Source of the DNA: Branchiostoma floridae
Lineage: Eukaryota; Chordata; Leptocardii; Amphioxiformes; Branchiostomatidae
Direction: 5' to 3'
NCBI RefSeq assembly: GCF_000003815.2
Contig: NC_049981.1
Coordinates: 6,038,970 to 6,102,969 of the forward strand
DNA: 64,000 nucleotides
The notes beneath the pieces were generated by a model. That model was given only the letters and a program-made list of their open reading frames with translations. It made no database searches and was not told the origin of the DNA. Shown here in pieces: positions 11,940 through 22,740 of this stretch. Position numbers and translations under genes: made by a program. The number at the start of each line of letters is the position of its first letter. Within the stretch, counting starts at the first letter, position 1.

Positions 11940-12589
11940 ATGAGTGTGTGTCCTAAGAGCGACGAAGACAAAATATCCCTGGCACCCGTAAAGATGTTCA
12001 CCATGACTCCACAACCCCGCCACGCCACATACTGCGACTCTTTTCGTTTATTTTTGTTCTCTCTACGTACAGCAGCGCCTACAACATATCTTAGCTGTGA
12101 CGAGCATCCAAACAGCCGTACAACGACTGTGTCAAATTTATGAGTTGGCTTTCAATTGGAAGAAACCGCTATTTTCAGTATCAGTGTATCCGTTAAGTAT
12201 TTGAAACGAGCGATGTGATCTCTGTGTTTTCTCTCGATCCCAACAGACTGACCATACATACTGGACACGAGTGACAACGTCAAGGTGTTCCTGACACCCG
12301 TACCTGTGTCCACCAGGACGACGCAGTTCCGCCACAACGTGCACAGGGACTCCTACCACGACAGGGAAAGTCAGTGGAGTCCGTGCAAGTCAGTGAGACG
12401 AGCTGCATCACTGAAGGAGCTAGAATAGACGTCCGTGTGCCTTATAAAGTCGGGAAGGAGCTACAAATCACCCAGAACAGCACCATCGACAGGAGGAAGA
12501 TAACGAGAGGGGAGTGCCAGACCAGTAGCAGACCTAGAATAGCCAATCGATTGCGCTGCTACAACCATAGTGAACCTAAAACTAGTTAG
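11940..12589 (+). CDS. Candidate coding segments, unassigned
   Basis: Two stretches look alike at protein level: 11,940-12,040 (SDEDKISLAPVKMF...PRHATYCDSF) and 12,265-12,426 (SDNVKVFLTPVPVS...RHNVHRDSYHD). This suggests a duplicated exon. An overlapping frame runs open to a TAG at 12,589 (GARIDVRVPYKVGKE..., then RLRCYNHSEPKTS). A candidate acceptor (cccaacag) lies at 12,240-12,247, but the first frame has a stop just after it. No family is recognised. It could be decayed coding sequence or the end of the gene suggested upstream. Confidence 0.2.
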
Positions 12590-13059
12590 AGAATTCACGG
12601 ACTAGTTTTGAGGTGATTTATACCATTACTGTGCATTTTAGTGTACTGGGTATACATTGCAGTAGTAGTTGATTGTGCATGTGTATCAAAGAACCGTACA
12701 TAAGGTTAACCTCAGCGACGACGGACCGAATCAAACCGGAGATGGATGTAGTAAAGGAGAGAACCGCCAGAGGAATGTTCAGTACAATTATTCTGTATCC
12801 AACCTGTGACCGAAGTTAGCGGGTCAGCATTATGTAGTAACGTCAAAACACTTCAACAGTCTCCCGTGCCAAGTGTACGGAAAACCTTGTCTCTGCGTCC
12901 TTCCTTTATTCTAGCTGTGCTAGTCATAGTCTTCAAAGCAGAATCTAAACAACGTGAAATCCATTGGTTTCATGACTTGTTTGAAATATGTGACTTATTA
13001 ACATTTCACAACCAGGCTTTACTTAATATGTATCTATATAGCCGGTATAACCGCCCTTC

Positions 13060-14540
13060 GGCGTAACACACCAGCTTCAATTCCAAACGACAATTACCTG
13101 AAATCACTTCACTTTATATTTTATAGATATCGACATAAAACTGACATATTCGTCTTCATTATTTGTTTTGACCCCGTGAAAGCATATCATCCCAAAGCTC
13201 AAAAGACAAAGGCGAAAGCTATTTTTCTACCCTCAAAATCATCCTTTCTATAGCTCCAAACGACAACCACTTGAAGCATTCCATTCCAAATTGCAAAAAG
13301 CACAAGCTTATATAAGAAATAAAAGCTGGGACATATTGATCTTCATTATGATATTCATAAGCATGCGAAACATCGTAGCAGTGTGTACTGCCTATGATGT
13401 GCAAGGATTGCAGTCATTCCCGGTTATGTGAAAAGACCGTTCCTTAAATAATTAATCCTGACACAAAGAATGCCTAAACAAAGAAAAATAAACAGCTAGA
13501 ATAGTCCTCAAATACCACTAACAAAGAACGACACCCCCGAGTTTAGCCAAAAATCAATTCCCAAGGGAATGCGTTCGTGGAATTTTCTAAATTCTTTCAA
13601 AGCGATCGTAATACTGTAGAAAATGCCTCCGCCCCTGAGGCGTCGCCAAAAAATGGAGATTGTAGGTCCAAAGTGATGTGGACATTCACTAGAAAAATGT
13701 TTTCGGGCTAGATGTCAAATTGACGTTTTTGACTTAAACATTTCATTAGTGTGCAGAGCAGTCTGGAGACGTTTGTCCATTTGGCAAAATTGAATATTAA
13801 AAATTCTCAGAAAATTGTCTTCTGTAGTCCCAGTCACTAACCTCCGCCCTCTCAGTCAGTCAATTATTGTTTTGTTTTTTTTCACATGTAGGTTTCGTAC
13901 AATACTCCAAAAATCATATCAGTCTAAATTTGCAGTTTGGTTGGAAAAGTTGCTTTGAATTATTATGAGTGGCTGACTTGTTATAACTTTGTCTCAAACC
14001 AATGCTGTCTTTTTTCGGTATTCCGTAATGTCAAAGAGAAGAAAAAAGGATACCTCGAGAAAATATCGAGACCATGAAAAAGGAATATCTAGAAACACGT
14101 GCACATTTGTTTCCACCCACATGTATGAATAGTAAGATTGCTCAATCTATCTTTATTCACGACCAGACAGTGTCACGTAGATTGACACCCTGTAAGGTTC
14201 ATTGTGCTATAATACATGCTGCGAGTATTGCATGGAAGGAATATACGTTTTTATCGAGAGATGACATCAGCATTGAAGATCAACAGGGAAGACAGCAGCT
14301 GTTGAGACCAATCTTGAGTTGTGGGTTTCTCCAATCACGTGGACTTCATCTTCGCGTTCCATACGGACAGGTCGTACCTACCCAAAGCTAGGTACTCATT
14401 TTCACCCGAGTAAATAGAGAAAATAGGTGTAAATTGTCTTTCTCAATAGCATAGCGTCGTTGCCTTCTACTCATTCGATCCGTGAACTATCAAATTCTAC
14501 CCCCACGATCCAAAATATAAAACTACCTTTTCATACAAAA
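13060..14540. other. 5' flank of gene C, diverged
   Basis: 13,060-13,400 contains two diverged copies of a roughly 190-base segment (CCAAACGACAA ... CATATTCGTCTTCATTAT). 13,755-13,860 matches the 3,345-3,450 flank of gene B (GCAGTCTGGAGA, GGCAAAATTGAATATT). 14,370-14,450 carries the cassette motif AGCTAGGTACTCATTTTCAC found about 150-200 bases before the start codon of B, C, D and F. The distal conserved block seen before D, F and G is absent here. Confidence 0.45.
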
Positions 14541-15950
14541 ATGAAAGCGTACGGGCATATCTTCCAAATCCAAATCTTTCTTAGTTGCTTGTTTGTCTGC
14601 ACGAGGGGCTATGCCCTTCCAACTGGCTGTACTAGTTCAGGGCCATCTACGATAAGTTGCTACTCAGGTCAATTTACCTCGTTGCCCAAAGGACTGCCTG
14701 CAAATACTACCCGCCTGTATGTCTCCTTTAGCAATCTGAAGCATGTTTCATATTTTCCATCACTTCCAAAACTCGTTTCCCTCAGCTTGAGGTACAACAA
14801 CATTGAATCGATTGAGTGGCTGGAACTCCGCTCTCTGCCGGCGTTGGAGTATTTATACCTGTCTAATAACAAATTGACACACGTGAATTTGGGCGTTGTC
14901 GCTAAACATCTTCCAAAGCTTAGTTTGGTGGATCTGACGAGTAACAGGCTTGCAACCGTCTCGGAGAAAGAACTAGCACTACTCTTTTTGGTTAACGTGC
15001 GCATCGGCAATAACCCTTTAGACTGTGGCTTCGACTTGCTGTGGTTGATGCAAAGGATGAGCTGTATGGAAACATGCAAGGGAACATTTGGAGCTTGCTG
15101 TCTTAAGTGTGAGGCATGCCTTCTTCTTGACCTTACGTCTGGTGACGATACTCTGCTGTGTGCAAGCCCAAACCACATGGAAGGAGTGCCCTTAGCACGT
15201 GCTGGTGTAAGCCCGACATCCTGCTTGACAAAACGGCCTGAGACTACAATGGTATGGACTCAAGCACCTTTACAGGCTGAAGTATCAACGAATTGGTCGC
15301 GTTCTACTGGCCATGCAAAGGATCAAAGAAAAGGGACACTGTCTATAGATGGTACAGATTACAAAAATGCATTGACGGCCAAGACAGACACATTCATAGC
15401 GCACTTGGATTTTGTTACTTTACAAAGTGTGCATGGACTAAATACAATGGGAAATGACATTTCTACAACCCAAATGACAAATATCCATCAATCGGACGGT
15501 ACATTAGAGAATTCACAAATCGTTATCATTTCTGCCGCTAGTCTTTTTGGATTCATTTTTATCGTTGTTATAGCAGTCAAGAGTATCGTGGCGCTCAGAG
15601 CTAACAGTTCAGATAGAGACGCAGCCGCTGCCCAAAACAACATTATGATGCATCACATCAGACTTACTGGAAATGTACAAAGCAACGCCTTCTTCCCAGT
15701 CCGTAACCATGGTACACAACAAGGTCTGAATCAGATGGATACAAGCTTTGGCCAAATAATACCACCCATACAAAACACCGCATACAACGTTAACCCAAAT
15801 GTTGGGACACTGCATCCAAGTCAAATAATACCACCCATACAAAACACCGCATACAACGTTAACCCAAATGTAGGGACATTGCAACCGATATCTCCGAGTC
15901 AAATGATTCCACCAATAGTGAACACTTTATATACTGGAAGCCCAAACTAA
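14541..15950 (+). CDS. LRR receptor C, intact single-exon gene
   Basis: 469 aa. I chose ATG 14,541 because it begins the signal peptide (MKAYGHIFQ...LFVCTRGYA); an in-frame ATG 27 codons upstream would bury it. LRRNT G-C-T-S-S-G-P-S-T-I-S-C is followed by four LRRs (residues about 50-160), LRRCT (about 165-245), a Ser/Thr-rich stalk, a membrane helix (I-I-S-A-A-S-L-F-G-F-I-F-I-V-V) and a tail with two tandem 23-residue repeats (IIPPIQNTAYNVNPNVG) encoded by a 69-bp duplication, then PPIVNTLYTG. One conserved LRRCT cysteine is replaced (C-G-F where paralogs have C-G-C or C-D-C), probably leaving an unpaired cysteine. Likely a plasma-membrane recognition receptor; the N-x-x-Y tail motifs resemble PTB-domain binding sites. 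Ligand and pathway are unknown. Confidence 0.85.
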   Translation: MKAYGHIFQIQIFLSCLFVCTRGYALPTGCTSSGPSTISCYSGQFTSLPKGLPANTTRLYVSFSNLKHVSYFPSLPKLVSLSLRYNNIESIEWLELRSLPALEYLYLSNNKLTHVNLGVVAKHLPKLSLVDLTSNRLATVSEKELALLFLVNVRIGNNPLDCGFDLLWLMQRMSCMETCKGTFGACCLKCEACLLLDLTSGDDTLLCASPNHMEGVPLARAGVSPTSCLTKRPETTMVWTQAPLQAEVSTNWSRSTGHAKDQRKGTLSIDGTDYKNALTAKTDTFIAHLDFVTLQSVHGLNTMGNDISTTQMTNIHQSDGTLENSQIVIISAASLFGFIFIVVIAVKSIVALRANSSDRDAAAAQNNIMMHHIRLTGNVQSNAFFPVRNHGTQQGLNQMDTSFGQIIPPIQNTAYNVNPNVGTLHPSQIIPPIQNTAYNVNPNVGTLQPISPSQMIPPIVNTLYTGSPN

Positions 15951-16504
15951 TGGCATAGTGCTGTGTAGCAACGGTCGTGCCTCCAGCGACAACGTTGAAC
16001 GTGGACATCATCAGACAAACAACTTTCCTAAAATTCATATTCTTCTTTATTTTGATGTAAATATTACCTAAAAGGTACAGTAGGCAAATTCTGATCAGAC
16101 AATGTGGCAACATTCTGATTATTATATAAGTTGAGTCCTGCACATGAATTTTGCTACAAGTAAGTTTAAAGATGTAATTTTCTGCTTTAGATGCATTTTG
16201 ATATGTTAATTCCGTACAAGAATATTTCCATATTAATGCCATGATTATAATTGATTGATTGATGTAGAGATTAAGAAAGCATCACTTACTTTCATTTTCT
16301 TATCGTTTTCAAGATTAATTGTGTTTAGAAAAAGAAACGCACTTTTTTGCCTGGACTATGTATGACATTGCATTCAAATGTACAAGTAGATATAAGAAAC
16401 ATAGTATATATGAAAATACAAGCATTACATAATTATATATACAAGACTATATGAAATGCCGTGTATTGGTGTGAGATCATATTGTCGTCTAGCAGTGCTA
16501 TTAT

Positions 16505-16877
16505 GGCCATACCAATTTAATTGATTGGTTCACGGATTCGCTCGCTCCTACTTTTTGGAAAAAAAGAATAAAAATGAAAATTACCACACAGCAAATTTTA
16601 ACCATTATTTAATGAAACCATTCACCAACTTTCATGAAGAATGGGACAAACATAAAAACTGACACTACTTTTGTAATTTTCAACGAACAGGTGCTGTTAC
16701 TGTACAGTAATAGTGTTTTTGTACTTTTTTCAAGCTGAAACTTTTTATTCTTTATGTTTTGGATTAGCCCTTATCTTTACCCCAACCATTTTACAATTTT
16801 TTTTTTTTTTTTTTCGCCCTTTCGCTCCATATTTTTATGAAAAAATCCGTGAACCAAGAAATTAAATTGGTGTGGCC
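16505..16877. mobile_element. MITE-like insertion with 3-bp TAT duplication
   Basis: The ends are inverted copies (GGCCATACCAATTTAATT / AATTAAATTGGTGTGGCC, with GGTTCACGGATT inside). The paralogous flanks of A (about 2,150) and E (about 25,370) lack it and show the uninterrupted site CTATTATGATACAATTAG or a one-base variant. In C the element is bracketed by TAT on both sides. This is a direct filled/empty-site comparison within the window. The GGCC ends and 3-bp duplication point to the PIF/Harbinger type, although the usual target there is TWA. Confidence 0.8.
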
Positions 16878-16939
16878 TATGGTATAATTAGGTTGGTAGC
16901 AGAAGAAATGGAGGATGCAATTTGCTGTCCGCGTTTGAA

Positions 16940-17065
16940 CAACTTACATTAGTGTCCACACGTGTCCTACTTTACGTGTTCCATGTATTAAATGAGAACA
17001 ACTACAGTTAGGACCAAATGAAATTAGTCTCGATGTAAATGTGTCCTACTTTTGTATAGATTTTT
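16940..17065 (+). promoter_or_regulatory. Conserved upstream block, copy 3 (before gene D)
   Basis: Copy of the shared non-coding block with core ATTAGTCTCGATGTAAATG, about 750 bases before the start codon of gene D. Between it and the gene, the flank is shared with gene F, including TTGCGTAACGTCTAAACA, the GTACTC cassette near 17,590 and the candidate acceptor TCAGTGTAG ending at 17,758, so a short 5'-UTR intron is possible. Confidence 0.4.
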
Positions 17066-17778
17066 ATGTTTATATGTGTACCCGCTTTACAAAGGTTTCA
17101 TGCCTCAAATTGTAATTGCACACTATTTTGATCAACAAGTCATCAGTCTAACATGGCATGGATGTTGATTAAATGCTCAATTCAGATATTAGAAGTGGCT
17201 AGATTTTTATATCTTTGTCTCTATTCATTGCTCCCTTTTTCTGTATTGCGTAACGTCTAAACATTGAAAGGATACCCCGAGAAAATATCATGGCCATTCA
17301 AAAAGAAATATTTAAGAACACAATTGCCTCCAGATATGAACATTTATATAACGTTCCTTGCTGTTATACAACCAGTAAAAGACACGTAGGCATGCGTCCT
17401 GTAACGATCAGTGTGCTATACTTTGCTATCTGAGGATTGAAGATTGTACATTTTTCATCGCAAGGAGACAACAACATTGACGATCAACGAGGCAACGGAT
17501 TTCTTGATCAATCTTGAGCTGTGGCTTACTTTCATCACGGGTCCTCCGGCTTTACGTCAAATACGGACAGGACATCCCTACCCAAAACTAGGTACTCATT
17601 TTCACCCGAGTAGAGTGAGGTAATACTAGTATGTGCGAACTGTCTTTCAAAAGGATATATAGCGTCGTTGCCTTCTAATGATTCAATCTCTAACGATCAA
17701 ATTCTACCTCGACAACAAAAAATATAAACTACCTTGTCATCCCACGTTGTCAGTGTAGGTTAAAATTACCATACACAA

Positions 17779-19130
17779 ATGAAAGCGTATAAGCAGTTCA
17801 TTCAAGTCTATATTAGTTGGTTGTTTGCCTGTATGAGGGGCTATGCCCTGCCATCTGGCTGTACAAGTTCAGGGACATTTGCCATAAGTTGCTACTCAGG
17901 TCAATTTACTGCGTTGCCAAACGAACTGCCTGCAAATACTACCCGCCTGTATGTCTCCTTTAGCAATCTGAGTCATATTGCATATTTTCCACCACTTCAA
18001 AACCTAGTTTCCCTCCGATTGAGATACAACAATATAGAATCGATCGAGTGGCTAAAACTCAGCTCTCTGCCTGCGTTGGGGTTCCTACAACTGTCCAGGA
18101 ACAAACTGACACACGTGAGTTTGGGTGTCGTCATTGAACATCTTCCAAACCTGAGTTTGGTGCATCTGACGAATACCAGGCTTGTAACCGTCTCGGAAAA
18201 AGAGTTGGCGCTCTCCTTCTTGGATACCGTGCGCATTGGTGATAACCTTTTTAACTGTGGCTGTGACTTGCTGTGGTTGATTCAGAAGATTAGCTGTTTG
18301 GGAAAATGCAATCGGATATTTGCAACTTGCTGTCCTAAGTGTGAGGCATGCGTTCTACGTGATCTTACCTTTGGGCACGATACTCTGCTGTGTGCGAGCC
18401 CAGAGCACATGAAAGGAGTCGCCTTAGCAAGTGCTGGTGTCCGGTTGACATCCTGCTTTACAAAACGGTATGACACGACATCAATTTGGACTCAAGCCCC
18501 TTTGCAGATTGAAACGTCAACGAATCGGTCGATTTCTACTGGTCATGCAAAGGATCAATTTAAGGCGTCACTGTCTAAAGATGATACAGATGACTCCAAT
18601 ACAATGACGGCCAAGATAGACACAATCACAAACTCGGATTTTGCCTCTGCAGAAAGTGTGCATGAACCAAATACAGTGAAAACTGGTATTTTTTACCATT
18701 TTCACAACAAAATTTGACGAAACACCGACAATCGGACACCACATTAAAAGATGGGGATTTTTCAAGACATTATTATTTCAGTTGCCAGTGTTGCGGGATT
18801 CATTTTTATTGTTGTTATAACAGTCAACATTAGTATGGCGCTCAGAGCTAACAGTTCAGATAAAGATGCAGCTTCTCAGCATCACGATACATCACATGAG
18901 ATTTACCATAAATGTACAAAGTAACGTCTTCTTCCCAGTCTATGATGCTAGTACACAGCCAAGTCTGAATCAAATGGATACATACTTTGGCCAAATAATA
19001 TAAATACGACCCATACCAAAAAAACGCATAGTACGTCAAGCAAAATGCTCGTACACTACAACCAAGATCTCCGAGTCAAATGATGCCACCAATAGTTAAC
19101 AGTTTAATATACTTGAACACAAAAATAATG
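17779..19130 (+). pseudogene. LRR receptor D, membrane part decayed
   Basis: The first 312 codons (to 18,717) are open: signal peptide MKAYKQFIQ..., LRRNT, four LRRs, complete LRRCT with the cysteine cluster (C-L-G-K-C, C-C-P-K-C-E-A-C) and a stalk. The frame ends Y-H-F-H-N-K-I-stop just before the membrane helix. The helix (I-S-V-A-S-V-A-G-F-I-F-I-V-V, about 18,775-18,825) and tail are still recognisable to about 19,130 but in other frames with several lesions. As it stands the gene could encode a secreted ectodomain; alternatively the whole locus is a pseudogene. The ectodomain itself shows no stop or frame break, which keeps the secreted-form option alive. Confidence 0.7.
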
Positions 19131-19879
19131 ACACAGTGCTTTTAGCAATGATTTTGCAAAGTATGTTTGGCGTTATGCATGGATTGCTTACCACAAATGA
19201 ACCATACATGTACATATTTAGCAGTGAAATCTGCAATATACAAAGACAGACAATAGTGTTTACTTTTATGGTGGCTAGAACCCGACTCTACATTTTTTGT
19301 AAATGGTTCCAATAATTCTGAATTAATCACATAGGTTTTTTTTTTCATATTCACTGTACTACTGCCTTATTCAATGTAAATGTTTTACTGTATAATATAT
19401 ATATGTTCGATAGCACCGGTACCCAACATCAGCATTGCTGACTGGGATGTCCTCTGTAAAACTGTATTGCCTTGTTGCAATTTTTAAAAGAGTAATAGAT
19501 AAATAAAAATATTTCAAAAAGAGTTCGTGTTTGTCACATTTAAATCAAATGTTCACATCAAGTTTGTTTTTCTAAGAATTTAGAACTTTTTAGGTTGATT
19601 TTTGTTATTACAAATATCGTTTGGACTCTAAAGATTAAAATGGAATTTTAGTAATTGCCAAGTTAGGCAACTGATTCTTATCTTATTGAATGAATTGCAA
19701 CATGTATCTGACCTTGCAATGCAGCAACATTCTTATTATTACAGAAGTTAAGTCTTGCAAATGAAATTTCATACATTTAAGTTAGAAAATGTAATGTTTG
19801 TCTTATATGCATTTTTAATGAACCTGTATTCGTTAATTCTGTACAAGGGCATTTCATCAAACATAAATTTCACCTGTTA

Positions 19880-20215
19880 TGACCTGTCCTACCTACAGCA
19901 AAGAGAGAAAAGCATTGTTCAAGAATATTAGAAGTAAAGCAATTAGCTCTCTTACTGTTGCACAGAACGGTATTCTCCATATGCTGCTATCACGTTCATG
20001 TAATATATCCATCTACGTTGGTCAATCTATTTATACATTATTCCAAATGCGAGACCAGATCACTCATACATGACTGTATTGTTATCGATAATATTTTGTT
20101 GTTCTGTATGTAGCCTCGTTGTACAATTGTCTATAAAGCTAGCAGCTTGCTATTGGTTGCCATACATTGTACCTTGTGCTATTTATCAGCAATGAAATTC
20201 ATTCATTCATTCATA
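19880..20215 (+). mobile_element. Probable non-LTR retroelement 3' tail (after D)
   Basis: A roughly 330-base segment ends in an (ATTC)n tract after ACCTTGTGCTATT...GCAATGAAATTCATTC. The same segment lies after gene F at 27,310-27,640 and ends GCAATAAAATTCATTC. A short tandem 3' tail of this type is characteristic of CR1/L2-like LINEs. Because the D and F flanks are themselves duplicates, the second copy may have travelled with the gene. No reverse-transcriptase frame is present. Confidence 0.45.
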
Positions 20216-22700
20216 ACAGTTTTAACTTGAATAATAGACACAAGAAAGCATCGTTATGTATGACATTGCATCAAAGTGTACAGCAAATATAAGAAAAAAA
20301 ATTAACTATAAAAACGTATATCTGAGCATGATTGCGTGACATGTACACATAAACATGGAAAATACAATAATTGTGTAATTATTTTGTTGTCTTGCAGTTC
20401 TTTGGTGATACTACTATCCATTTAGATTGGTAGCAGTAAGAATCGAGGATCCAAGGATTGATCGGATGCAAGTAATTGTCCGTGCTTGAACAAACCATAT
20501 TTCTGGCAACTATCATACTCCCAAAGAGTGACATTTCATAATTTTGTTTCATAACTTTTAGTAGTCCATAAAGAAAAAAAAAAAACATTCCAATATAAAA
20601 GCCAAGACATTTAAAGAGAGGGGGTGAACTGTCGGTAAATTACATAAATCTTATTTTTCGAAATATCGGATCCCAGACTATTACATGTACTTGCAAACCT
20701 AAAGTTTTATCCGCACTATTGACCATCTTTACACTTAAGTGTACGATACGATACGGGACGATTCTTCAAGAATCACAAACGACATCTTTAGAGGCGTCTC
20801 AATAACCATTCATGGTATCTTTAAGTTGTTGAAAGAAAAAAAAATTGAAATACGTCAACGCGAAGCATGATTTATCACCGTTTATACCCCTGTCACATTG
20901 TCGACGATCTTCAGACGTACTTTAATTCGCGTTCGCTGGAAGGTTTACCGATCTTAACATCGACAGATCTCGACAAAGAAGAATCCAACTTAAATCACTG
21001 ACGGCTCAAAATGACCGAAACGGTTTTTCCGAGATTTTTTGTTTTGGGGATTTTTGAAAAATGCCTTCGATTTTGAATTATTGGTAATTAAAGGGACAAA
21101 TTGTAGAAATTTGGCGCCAAAATTTCAAATGTTCTGAACTTTAAAATCTCCAGTCATATTGACATTTGTAACTTATTTCCAACTTATCTGCGTCATTTTA
21201 TCACATTTCTAGCACTAATTAACAACGCCAAAGTAAGCCACAACCAAATTCACTTACTTCCGGGTAGCCTACCGGAAGTAAGCCGGCCGTAGATTTCCGA
21301 ATCGACCGTTGCGGTCGCAGATCCTCGGAGCTTCGCGGGGACTTTTAACAAACTTCAGTAATGATTCGAGCGAACCACCGAACGCGTTCTAAAGCGCACT
21401 TTGATTCGTCGGAGAGTTGAAAAAAATGTCGGACAACTCAAGCGGCGGGGGGAAGTACGCATATTTCGAGACGTTCTCGCGACACAACAAAGTCGTATCA
21501 ATACGTTGTAAATATTGCTGTGCAGTGTAATAAGGTAGACTCAACTCATAATGTAGAAAAATGGCCGAAAACAGTGACTTTCTTTTTTACATTATGTTCC
21601 TTTAAGTGCGAAAAATGCCATTTTTACGCATATTTTTTACTGTAACTTTGCTTAAGATCAAAAATTATAAAAAAACGTAAAAAAGTTTTATTTGCCTCTT
21701 AGATGATCATAAATATAAAAATCGAGAAATTGTTATGGCACTTGCGGCCCATCTTATCAAGAGTATGGTTAAATTGAAGGCCTTCCTTGAAACAGAAAAT
21801 AATCGTCTTTTGAAACAAAATCGAAACAAAACAGCTATCTTAATTCAAACGGGAAGATTCAAACTATCTAAAATTGCGAATCTTTTTTTGAATACATTTT
21901 CCTTGTCATAACATTTTGTTTATTTTGAAATATTTTACGGTTAGCCAATAGTAGGCCTCTTGTAACCCGATACTTCGTCGATCTCGCATAGCAACGGAAA
22001 ATTATACGCTAGCAACCGACCGCCGTGTTTCGATACGTATGATAGTAATATTTATAATTCAATTCAAAATTATGTATACTGATATATTATAAACAGAGAA
22101 CAGAACAGAAGAAATACAATGAATTTCATAGGCTAGCTGGCGTATATTCAGCAAATGGAAAATGGGTGGTTTTTAGTTAAAAGAAAAACATTAATTTCCT
22201 TACTTATTATTTTTCGTAACGTCTAAACAGTACAGGGATACCCCGAGAAAATAGCGAAGCCGTCGAAAAATGAATATTTCAAAACACGTGAACATTTCTT
22301 TCCATACATGAATAGTTATATCGTTCAGTCTTACAATCGAAAGACACGTAGATGGGCATTCTATATGGTTCTGTTATTATATACATTTCTATGTGACGAT
22401 TGAATGCAAACATTGTCCTTTTTATCGAGAGGAGACAGCATCATTTAAAATCGTCAGAAAAGACAACAGGTTTAAATATCAACCTTTTCTGTGGCTTTTT
22501 TCAATCAAGACCATCAGATTTACGTACAATACGGGAGGACGTCTCTACTCAAAGCTAAGTATTCATGTTCCACTGCGTATATTGAGGAGATAGTAAACTA
22601 TCTTCCTTAAGATCACAGTGTCGTTGCCTTTCACTGATTTGATCCCTGCATATTTTGATTTTTACTCCACAACCTAAAGCAGAAAGCTATCTTGCCAACC
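20216..22700. other. Intergenic between D and E, no gene seen
   Basis: Mostly A+T-rich. A more C+G-rich, CpG-containing patch at about 21,240-21,480 includes a perfect 11-bp inverted repeat (CTTACTTCCGG, 8-base loop, CCGGAAGTAAG; 21,253-21,282). The cassette motif TTCGTAACGTCTAAACAG at about 22,211 and AGCTAAGTATTCATG at about 22,553 mark the start of gene E's duplicated 5' flank. No coding region is supported. Confidence 0.4.
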
Positions 22701-22740
22701 CACGTTGTGAATGTCGGTTACCTTAGGTTTCCATACAAAA

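Noticed and set aside
17740-17760. A firm 5'-UTR intron for all LRR genes
   Set aside because: Acceptor-like AG sequences occur before the ATG of B, D, E and F but C lacks one, and the donor (GTACTC or GTATTC) is weak. I keep it as a possibility only in the gene entries.
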